Shown: positions 1-5,419 of the stretch, piece after piece
Layout of the letters: every line of letters starts with the position of its first letter
Position numbering within the stretch: position 1 is the stretch's first letter
Assembly: GCA_031431235.1 (NCBI GenBank)
Contig: JANPDA010000099.1
Coordinates: 1-7,981 of the forward strand
DNA: 7,981 bases
Direction: 5' to 3'
Source of the DNA: JANNSW01 sp031431235
Lineage (GTDB): Bacteria; Pseudomonadota; Alphaproteobacteria; Rhizobiales; Hyphomicrobiaceae
Notes under the pieces: model-generated
The model's database searches: none
Told to the model about the DNA's origin: nothing
Seen by the model: the letters and a program-made list of their open reading frames with translations, nothing else
Made by a program: the position numbers and the translations under genes

Positions 1-1608
1 TCAGCTCTTGTCGATCGTCAGCGCGACGAACTTCTCGCCTTCGGCTGACTTGACCCTGAGCAGCACCGCCTTGCGGCCGCGCGACTTGGCCCCATCGACG
101 CCGGTCACCACGTCGCCCGGAGTCGCGACCTTCTCGCCAGCCACCTCGAGGATGATGTCGCCGGTGACGAGCCCCTTCTCGGCCGCCTCCGAGCTCGCCT
201 CGACGCGGGTGATCAGCACGCCTTCCTGCGGCTCGCCGCCCTTCTGCGCAGCCAGCGCGCTCGCTGGCGCAAGCGACAGGCCGAGCTCGGCCATGTCCTT
301 GGTCTCGGGCGTCGCAGCCTTACCCTCATCGAGCGAGGCGACCTGGGTCGAGCCTGGGAATTGGCCGAGCAGCACGCTGAGCTCGGTCTCCTTGCCGTCG
401 CGCAACACCCTCAGCGCAGCGTTGGTGTCGGGGGGAAGATCGGCGATCTTGCGGGCCAGATCGCGCGAGTTGCCGATCTTCTCGCCGTTGACCGCGACGA
501 CCGTGTCACCGACCTCGAGCTTGCCCTTGGCGGCAGGGCCGTCCTCGGTGATCTTGGTGATGAGTGCGCCGGCCGGCTCGGTCAACCCGAGCGCCTTTGC
601 CATATCGTCCGTCACGTTCTGGATGTGGACGCCGAGCCAGCCGCGGCTGACGGAGCCGCTCGTCTTCAGCTGCTCCACCACCTGCTTGGCGAGGTCGGCA
701 GGCACGGCGAAAGCGATGCCGACGTTCCCGCCTGACGGGGAGAAGATCGCAGTATTGATGCCGACCACCTCACCGGCGAGGTTGAAAGCCGGCCCACCCG
801 AGTTGCCCCGGTTCACGGCCGCGTCGATCTGCAGGTAGTCATAGGGCCCCGACCCGATGTCGCGACCGCGCGCCGAGACGATGCCGGCCGTCACCGTGCC
901 GCCCAGCCCGAACGGATTGCCGACCGCGAGCACCCAGTCACCGACCCGGACGGGCTTCTCGGCGAAGCCAACGGCGGGATAGGAGCCTGGTTTCTTGATC
1001 TTCAGGAGGGCGAGATCAGTGCGCGGATCGGTGCCGATCACGTCGGCCTCCAAGCGCTCGTTCTCGTCGAAGGACACCTCGACCTTGGAGGCGCCCTCGA
1101 CCACGTGATTGTTGGTGACGACATAGCCGTCGGCCGAGACGATGAAGCCCGACCCTTGCGCGAGAGCGGAGGGCGGCACCGGCGCGGCCTGGTCTTGGCC
1201 TTCCTTGTCGCGCTTGAATTGCTTGAAGAACTCGTTGAGCGGATGGTCCTTGGGGAGGTCCGGGAAGGCAAACGGGATCTCCGGATTGCCGTCTGCGCCG
1301 CCACGGCTGCCGGCCACATAGATGCTCACGACCGAGCCCTTCACCTTGTCGACCACATCGGCAAAGCTCGAGGGTGCCGCTCCGAAGGCAGTCATGACCG
1401 AGCCGTCGGTGGTCTGGGCAACCGCCAGACCGGGAAGGTGGGCGAGCGACAAGGCCAATGCCGTCGCTCCGGCAAGGCTGGCAACCAGCCATGCCCGTGC
1501 GCGCCGAGCGCGGCGGAATGGCGCGGAACTTGCTGCATGGATGGACAAGCGGCCTCCGGCGTCGGCTGCCGGGCGGACCGTTGAAAGCTGCTCGGAATGG
1601 GGTTGCAT
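1..1608 (-). CDS. degP: Periplasmic DegP/HtrA-family (Do) serine endoprotease
   Basis: ATP-independent periplasmic protease/chaperone that degrades misfolded exported proteins. From the chosen ATG (535 aa) it has a long N-region with an Arg cluster, a hydrophobic signal segment (about 40-64) ending in AVAQ, a trypsin-fold domain with a complete triad (His168 in TNNHVVEG, Asp198 in DPRTDLALL, Ser270 in GNSGGP), and two PDZ domains (about 323-412 and 442-532). This is the standard architecture and roughly the usual length for alphaproteobacterial DegP. The frame opens further upstream at a GTG (1632), but the ATG at 1608 is preceded by GAAAGG with a 10-nt spacer, so it is preferred. The TGA stop occupies bases 1-3, so the gene is complete. 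In rhizobia degP lies just beyond the ccm/cyc operon; here about 3.3 kb of other genes separate them. It is divergent from the 1747-2952 protease gene. DegP is certain as a family; orthology to DegP rather than DegQ/MucD is not resolvable here. Confidence 0.95.
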   Translation of the reverse strand: MQPHSEQLSTVRPAADAGGRLSIHAASSAPFRRARRARAWLVASLAGATALALSLAHLPGLAVAQTTDGSVMTAFGAAPSSFADVVDKVKGSVVSIYVAGSRGGADGNPEIPFAFPDLPKDHPLNEFFKQFKRDKEGQDQAAPVPPSALAQGSGFIVSADGYVVTNNHVVEGASKVEVSFDENERLEADVIGTDPRTDLALLKIKKPGSYPAVGFAEKPVRVGDWVLAVGNPFGLGGTVTAGIVSARGRDIGSGPYDYLQIDAAVNRGNSGGPAFNLAGEVVGINTAIFSPSGGNVGIAFAVPADLAKQVVEQLKTSGSVSRGWLGVHIQNVTDDMAKALGLTEPAGALITKITEDGPAAKGKLEVGDTVVAVNGEKIGNSRDLARKIADLPPDTNAALRVLRDGKETELSVLLGQFPGSTQVASLDEGKAATPETKDMAELGLSLAPASALAAQKGGEPQEGVLITRVEASSEAAEKGLVTGDIILEVAGEKVATPGDVVTGVDGAKSRGRKAVLLRVKSAEGEKFVALTIDKS

Positions 1609-1618
1609 CAGACATAAA

Positions 1619-1624
1619 CCTTTC
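1619..1624 (-). promoter_or_regulatory. Ribosome binding site deciding the degP start
   Basis: GAAAGG on the minus strand lies 10 nt before the ATG at 1608. The alternative GTG at 1632 has only GC-rich sequence before it and no purine-rich SD, so the shorter 535-aa form is favoured. Confidence 0.5.
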
Positions 1625-1699
1625 GGGTGCACCGGCCGCTGCGGCCTTGTCGAGACACTTGCATAGGTGGGCGCCCCTTACGACAGCCTTTCGGCGGGA

Positions 1700-1719
1700 T
1701 TAAAGTCTGTTAATGTCTG
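1700..1719. promoter_or_regulatory. Tandem 10-bp direct repeat, candidate operator
   Basis: Two adjacent 10-mers, TTAAAGTCTG (1700-1709) and TTAATGTCTG (1710-1719), differ at one base. The period of one helical turn is what OmpR/PhoB-family response regulators typically recognise as head-to-tail dimers. The repeat sits 28-47 bp before the plus-strand protease start and about 92-111 bp before the degP start, so it could act on either gene. In rhizobia degP is linked to an OmpR-family two-component system (feuPQ), which would lie beyond the left edge here. That a regulator binds the repeat is inference. Confidence 0.4.
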
Positions 1720-1735
1720 GTCGTCGGCTCAGGTC

Positions 1736-1740
1736 GGAAG
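1736..1740 (+). promoter_or_regulatory. Ribosome binding site of the plus-strand protease
   Basis: GGAAG ends 6 nt before the ATG at 1747 and only 3 nt before the in-frame GTG at 1744. The spacing favours ATG 1747 as the start. Confidence 0.55.
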
Positions 1741-1746
1741 CGTGTG

Positions 1747-2952
1747 ATGTCGAGTTCGAGGTCTGTCGCGAGGATGTGGCGCCCGCTGGTGCAGGTGGCG
1801 GCGCTGTTTGCGCTGTTGCAAGTCGCGGTCACCTCGGTGGACGGCGCGTGGCGCCCAGGCGCGCGGCCGGGGACTGAGACCATCGTCCGCCGTGTCGCCG
1901 TGTTCGGCAAGGACGAGCGCTCGGCGGTTCCCGAACGGCTCGCACCGCTCAAAGGCCAGATCGGTCTGCTCTTCAACAACAAGGCGCGGACTGTGTGCAC
2001 GGCGTTCTGCATCGCTCCCGACCTGATTGCAACGGCGGCGCATTGCATTTTCCGCGCGCATGAAAGTCTTGCGCCGGTGCTTTCGGACTATTGGTTCACC
2101 ACCGAGATCAGCGCCGAAGCGGCCTATTCGCGCATCGCCGGATCGCAGAGCGGCTCGGCCGAGCAGAGCGTGATGGCCGGCGCAACCCGGCTTCGCGTCA
2201 AGCCGCCGATCGATGCGTCCAGCGATTGGGCGGCGATCCGCCTCGCTGACCCGGTTTGCCGGTCGGGAGTGCTTGCGATCACGGCGCTTTCCTCCAACGA
2301 GCTTCACAAAGCCGCGGCCGAGCAGCGGATCTACCAGGTCGCCTACCATCGCGACTACAAGGAATGGGAGCTCGCCTATTCGCCTGCGTGTGAGGTTCGC
2401 GACGAGTTCAGTGGACTTTCACGGACAACCGTCGACAAGGATTTCGCCCACGCCGAAGGCCTGATCCTGCACAAGTGCGATACGGGGGAAGCCTCCTCGG
2501 GATCGCCCCTGCTGCTGGAAGCGCCGGGCGGACCCTTTGTGATAGGCATCAATGTGGGCACCTATGTGCAGTCGAAAGTGCTGCTGCAGGACGGCCAGGT
2601 CACCCAGAGATCGAAGCCGCGAACGCTCGCCAACACCGGGATCAGCGCCACGGCCTTTGCCGGACCGATCGAGACGTTCCGCCGGTCGGTCGTCGCCACG
2701 GCGAGCAGTGATATCGCCGAGTTCCAGACCCGCCTGCGCCGGCTCGACCTCTATGCCGGTCCCCCCGACGGCACGTTCGGCGAGCTGACGCGCGCCGCCA
2801 TCCAGGCCTACGAGCGCTCGCTGGGGTTGCCCGAGACCGGCATGCCGACCGCCGACCTCGCCCGCCGCCTGCTGAATGCTCCCCCGCTGCCCGAGCGCAA
2901 GCCGATCGGGCTGACAGGGACTCTGCTGGCGCCCCCCGTCAGGCCCGAATAG
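1747..2952 (+). CDS. Secreted trypsin-like serine protease with C-terminal peptidoglycan-binding domain
   Basis: Predicted exported serine endopeptidase tethered to or patrolling the cell wall (401 aa). Seen in order: a signal peptide (basic start, hydrophobic core about 10-29, likely cleavage after VDGA near 34); a chymotrypsin-fold domain with His99 in ATAAHC, Asp160 in DWAAIRL and Ser251 in the motif EASSGSP; then a PG_binding_1-like helical domain at about 322-377 (FQTRLRRL, DGTFGELTRAAIQAYE, TADLARRLL), followed by a short Pro-rich tail. The nucleophile motif is the SGSP form found in V8/glutamyl-endopeptidase-like and some S1 bacterial proteases rather than the classical GDSGGP. Six cysteines (84, 88, 100, 171, 215, 244) lie in the protease domain, including the pair expected around the catalytic His, consistent with an oxidising periplasm. 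ATG 1747 is chosen over GTG 1744 on SD spacing. Cleavage specificity and substrate are unknown. It is the first gene of a plus-strand block, with its stop 1 nt before the antitoxin remnant. Confidence 0.85.
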   Translation: MSSSRSVARMWRPLVQVAALFALLQVAVTSVDGAWRPGARPGTETIVRRVAVFGKDERSAVPERLAPLKGQIGLLFNNKARTVCTAFCIAPDLIATAAHCIFRAHESLAPVLSDYWFTTEISAEAAYSRIAGSQSGSAEQSVMAGATRLRVKPPIDASSDWAAIRLADPVCRSGVLAITALSSNELHKAAAEQRIYQVAYHRDYKEWELAYSPACEVRDEFSGLSRTTVDKDFAHAEGLILHKCDTGEASSGSPLLLEAPGGPFVIGINVGTYVQSKVLLQDGQVTQRSKPRTLANTGISATAFAGPIETFRRSVVATASSDIAEFQTRLRRLDLYAGPPDGTFGELTRAAIQAYERSLGLPETGMPTADLARRLLNAPPLPERKPIGLTGTLLAPPVRPE

Positions 2953-2953
2953 C

Positions 2954-3157
2954 GTGACGCGCTATGGCAAGGAGGCCGTCGTCATCGTGTCGGAAGAGCA
3001 CTGGCGCGCACGCGTGCGTCCCGCGCCGACGCTCGGGGCACTGCTCGCTCAACATGCGCAGTCGATCCCCGCCACGGCACGCTCCGGCCAGGAGGGAGAG
3101 AACGACGCCACCGACCGGCCCTGGACCGACCGGGCACTCGGCCGCGATCTCGGCTGA
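2954..3157 (+). CDS. N-terminally truncated Phd/YefM-family antitoxin
   Basis: 67-aa product from GTG 2954. Its first residues, VTRYGKEAVVIVSEEHW, match the second half of the Phd/YefM fold (the conserved R-x-GK-x-AVVVVS strand pair). The C-terminal tail ending in DRALGRDLG resembles the toxin-wrapping ends of antitoxins paired with FitB-like VapCs. Family members usually run 80-100 aa and begin with a strand plus two helices that form the DNA-binding dimer; that part is absent. The frame upstream reaches a stop at 2912 with no start codon and no Phd-like sequence before 2954, so the loss is real in this sequence. The start is weak: GTG, with only AGG 10 nt away. It begins 1 nt after the protease stop and ends 2 nt before the PIN toxin ATG, the usual antitoxin-then-toxin order. 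It may still neutralise the toxin but should not autorepress, or it may be a decaying remnant. Confidence 0.6.
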   Translation: MTRYGKEAVVIVSEEHWRARVRPAPTLGALLAQHAQSIPATARSGQEGENDATDRPWTDRALGRDLG

Positions 3158-3159
3158 CG

Positions 3160-3597
3160 ATGTACCTGCTCGATACCAACATCGTGTCGATGCTGGACGC
3201 ACGGCGGCACGCACACGCTCCCGAACTGATCGCCTGGCTCGAGCGCAACGGCGCGAGCCTGTTTCTGTCGGTCATGACCATCACCGAGATGGATGCAGGC
3301 ATCCTGAAGCCCAGGCGCAATGGCAAGCTCGAGCGAGCCGTTGATCTCGCCGCGCTGTTGGCGGCAATTCTTCAGGATTTTTCGGACCGCATTCTCGAAG
3401 TCGACATCGAGATCGCACACCGCGTCGCTCAGCTCGGTGCATCGACCTATCGCCAGCCAGTGGTGTTGCCCGATCTCATCATCGCCGCAACGGCCGCTCG
3501 GCACGGGCTGATCGTGCTAACGCGCAATCTGCGCGACTTTGGCCGCCTCGGTGTGCCTATGCGGAACCCGGTCGTCGATCCGCCACCCGACATTTGA
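3160..3597 (+). CDS. vapC: PIN-domain ribonuclease toxin, VapC/FitB type
   Basis: 145-aa PIN-domain protein, the usual size for VapC toxins, which are Mg2+-dependent endoribonucleases that block translation by cutting tRNA or rRNA. The four expected acidic metal ligands are present: Asp5 in LLDTN, Glu43 in TITEMDAG, Asp105 in LPDLIIAATA and Asp126 in TRNLRDF. The FitB-like end GVPMRNP is also intact, so nothing suggests an inactive enzyme. The ATG lies 2 nt after the TGA of the preceding antitoxin remnant and has no clear SD of its own, so translation is probably coupled. The gene is convergent with the hydrolase-OsmC gene, stop to stop across 20 bp. Because the partner antitoxin is truncated, tolerance of this toxin is a question. 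PIN assignment is firm; the RNA target is unknown. Confidence 0.9.
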   Translation: MYLLDTNIVSMLDARRHAHAPELIAWLERNGASLFLSVMTITEMDAGILKPRRNGKLERAVDLAALLAAILQDFSDRILEVDIEIAHRVAQLGASTYRQPVVLPDLIIAATAARHGLIVLTRNLRDFGRLGVPMRNPVVDPPPDI

Positions 3598-3617
3598 AGC
3601 CGCCGAGTCGGCCAGCG
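3598..3617. other. Short convergent intergenic gap
   Basis: Twenty bases separate the vapC stop from the stop of the minus-strand fusion gene. They contain no T-tract or hairpin that could serve as a bidirectional terminator, so read-through antisense transcription between the two genes is possible. Confidence 0.5.
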
Positions 3618-4850
3618 TCAGCCCGCGAGCCGCGTCGCGATCACGGAGCTGGCCGCCAGCGTCCGGTGGACCGGGCATTTGTCGGCGATCTCGAGCAGGC
3701 GCTTGCGCTCGTCGGCGGAGAGCGTGCCCGTCAGCGTGATCGATCGCTCGAACCGGTCGATCTGGCCTACCCGGCCTTCGCCGCAGTCGGCGCAGTCGTT
3801 GGCGTGCACCTTGGCATGGGTGACATCGACCCGCACGCTGTCGAGAGCGAGCTGCTTGCGATCGGCATAGAGGCGAAGCGTCATCGACGTGCAGGCGCCG
3901 AGCGCAACGCTGAGGAAATCGTATGGGCTCGGCCCGCTGTCGAAGCCGCCAAAGTCCGTCGGCTCGTCGGCGAAGAGCTTGTGCGCTCCGACGCGAACCT
4001 CCTGCTCGAAGGTGCCGCGCCGGGTCTCGGCCACGCTGGCGACGCCGGCTGGGCCCGCCTCCGGGAGCCCGGCAGAGGGCAGATCAGCGTCCAGATAGCG
4101 CGACGCCCAGGCCGCGAGCACGGAAGCGGCGAACGCGGCATCCTGGCGCCGCGTCAGCAGATGATCGGCGCCATCGAGCGAAACGAAGCTCTTGGGGTGG
4201 CGGGCTGCTGCGAAGATCGCTGTCGCATTCTCGATGCCGACGATCTGGTCGAGCGGGGCATGGAGGACGAGCAGGGGCTTGCGCATGGCGGCGACGAGAT
4301 CGCTCAGCCGATGCGTCGAGAGGTCGTCGATGAAACCCTTGCTCACGGTGAAGCGGCGGCCGGCGAGCTCGACCTCGGCCTTGCCCTTCTCGGCGATCTC
4401 GTCGCGGCTGGCATCGAACAGGTGTGCGACATGGGCCACGTCGGCGGGCGCGCCGATAGTGGCGACAGCCTTCACCTCCGGCACGCGGCCCGCGATCGCG
4501 AGCATGGCGGCGCCGCCGAGGCTGTGGCCGACCAGCAGCTGGGGCGCCTGATGGTGCGAGCGCAAATAGGCGATGGCCGCATCCAGATCCTCGAGGTTGG
4601 ACGAAAAGCTCGTATTGCCGAACTCGCCCTCGCTGCCGCCGAGACCGGTGAAATCGAAACGCAGCACGGCAAAGCCGTGGCTCGTCAGCTCGGTCGCGAT
4701 CCGTGACGCTGCCAGCGTGTCCTTGGAGCAGGTGAAGCAATGGGCAAAGAGGGCAAATGCCTTTGGCACGCCGGTCGGACGGTCGAGCCGAGCCGCCAGG
4801 CTCTGGCCTCGGTCATTGACGAAAGTGAGTTTATCCGAAGTCCTCGCCAT
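3618..4850 (-). CDS. Alpha/beta hydrolase-OsmC fusion protein (bifunctional hydrolase / thiol peroxidase)
   Basis: 410-aa two-domain cytosolic protein with no signal peptide. Residues about 1-255 form an alpha/beta hydrolase: an N-terminal motif ALFAHCFTCSKD, nucleophile Ser110 in GHSLGG, Asp201 in HAPLDQIVG and His230 in GADHLLT. Residues about 274-410 form an OsmC/Ohr-type domain with both redox cysteines, Cys320 in GACTSMT and Cys392 in DKCPVHRTL. A further CxxC (Cys353/Cys356 in NDCADCGEG) is typical of this fused subgroup. OsmC-family proteins reduce organic hydroperoxides through the Cys pair; the hydrolase substrate is unknown, possibly an ester or thioester handed to the peroxidase. 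The frame extends to a GTG/ATG at 4925-4928, 10 nt from the ccmH stop, but lacks an SD there. ATG 4850, with GGGAAG 10 nt upstream, begins where the conserved sequence starts. It follows ccmH by 88 nt and could be cotranscribed with it. Confidence 0.88.
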   Translation of the reverse strand: MARTSDKLTFVNDRGQSLAARLDRPTGVPKAFALFAHCFTCSKDTLAASRIATELTSHGFAVLRFDFTGLGGSEGEFGNTSFSSNLEDLDAAIAYLRSHHQAPQLLVGHSLGGAAMLAIAGRVPEVKAVATIGAPADVAHVAHLFDASRDEIAEKGKAEVELAGRRFTVSKGFIDDLSTHRLSDLVAAMRKPLLVLHAPLDQIVGIENATAIFAAARHPKSFVSLDGADHLLTRRQDAAFAASVLAAWASRYLDADLPSAGLPEAGPAGVASVAETRRGTFEQEVRVGAHKLFADEPTDFGGFDSGPSPYDFLSVALGACTSMTLRLYADRKQLALDSVRVDVTHAKVHANDCADCGEGRVGQIDRFERSITLTGTLSADERKRLLEIADKCPVHRTLAASSVIATRLAG

Positions 4851-4938
4851 GCTGCTCACGCTTCCCAAGCTCCCACCCGGCAGAGGATGGGGCGCTGGCT
4901 GCCCATCGGCAAGGCGGAACCCCATCACGACTGCGGCA

Positions 4939-5415
4939 TCAGGTTTTTTCGTCGGGCGGCACTTTCAACACCGATTGAAGATGTGCCTCCTCTTCCGGCG
5001 AGAGTGCGTCGGATCCGGCGGCTACGGTCGCTCCGGGCCGAAGGTGACGCAACAGATAGCCTGCTGCTCCAGCAAGCACCAACAGCGGCGTCAGCCAGAG
5101 CACCAGCGTCGCCGGGCCGAACGGCGGCTTCAGCAGCACGAAATCGCCATAGCGGGCCACGACAAAGCTGGTGACAGCCTCGTCGCTGTCGCCCGCCACC
5201 AGCCGCTCGCGCACGATCAGGCGCAGATCGCGGGCGAGCGGGGCGTCGGAGTCATCGATCGACTGGTTCTGGCAGACGAGGCAGCGCAATCCAGCCGAGA
5301 TCGCCCGGGCGCGGGTTTCGAGCCCGGCGTCCCGCAGGATCTCGTCGGGCTGCACGGCACGGGCGGCAGGCATCGAGGTCAGCAGCGCGACCAGCAGCAG
5401 CAGCAGGATCCGCAT
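4939..5415 (-). CDS. ccmH: Cytochrome c maturation protein CcmH (CycL)
   Basis: Membrane-anchored periplasmic thiol protein of the System I cytochrome c pathway that reduces, or holds reduced, the CxxCH cysteines of apocytochrome c before heme attachment by CcmF. The 158-aa product has a cleavable signal (MRILLLLLVALL...AARA, about 1-20), the redox motif LRCLVCQNQSI (Cys45/Cys48), a conserved helical bundle with YGDFVLLKPP, one transmembrane segment (about 102-122) and a short acidic cytoplasmic tail. This is the short, rhizobial CycL-like form without the TPR domain of E. coli CcmH; that role is taken by CcmI. The open frame continues to 5526, but that part overlaps the ccmF 3' end and is arginine/serine-rich shadow. 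ATG 5415 has GGAG 7 nt upstream, formed by the last codons of ccmF, and lies 4 nt after the ccmF stop, so translation is likely coupled. Confidence 0.96.
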   Translation of the reverse strand: MRILLLLLVALLTSMPAARAVQPDEILRDAGLETRARAISAGLRCLVCQNQSIDDSDAPLARDLRLIVRERLVAGDSDEAVTSFVVARYGDFVLLKPPFGPATLVLWLTPLLVLAGAAGYLLRHLRPGATVAAGSDALSPEEEAHLQSVLKVPPDEKT

Positions 5416-5419
5416 CGCG

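Larger units (their letters stand above)
1609..1746. other. Divergent intergenic region between degP and the plus-strand protease
   Basis: This 138-bp region is the longest gene-free stretch in the window and must hold the promoters of both divergent genes. It is more A/T-rich in the part nearest the plus-strand gene (about 1696-1719), where a tandem 10-bp repeat lies. I could not assign a convincing -35/-10 pair on either strand. No small ORF with an SD and no RNA-like hairpin was evident. Confidence 0.6.

Noticed and set aside
8..838. 276-aa plus-strand frame opposite degP
   Set aside because: Ser/Pro/Ala-rich shadow of the PDZ and protease coding strand.
1490..1520. Twin-arginine (Tat) signal in DegP
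   Set aside because: The Arg cluster lacks the S/T-RR-x-F-L-K pattern; DegP proteins are Sec substrates.
1660..1690. RpoH-like -10 (CCTATGC) upstream of degP on the minus strand
   Set aside because: It fits the alphaproteobacterial sigma-32 -10 element partly, but no CTTG -35 element lies at 17-18 nt, so a heat-shock promoter is not supported.
1700..1713. Possible CtrA box (TTAA spaced from TTAA)
   Set aside because: The spacing between the TTAA half sites is 6 nt, not the 7 nt of the CtrA consensus; a tandem repeat explains both TTAA copies better.
3594..4706. 370-aa plus-strand open frame opposite the hydrolase-OsmC gene
   Set aside because: Antisense to a gene with recognised catalytic motifs. 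The product is Arg/Gly/Ala-rich without a fold signature, as expected for a GC-rich shadow frame.
4851..4928. 26-residue N-terminal extension of the hydrolase-OsmC protein starting at 4928
   Set aside because: No SD before the GTG/ATG pair and Pro/Gly-rich sequence unlike the hydrolase fold; ATG 4850 has GGGAAG upstream.
4944..4949. T6 tract as a terminator
   Set aside because: It is a T-run only on the plus strand, where no gene ends; there is no GC stem before it, and on the transcribed minus strand it is an A-run coding the end of CcmH.
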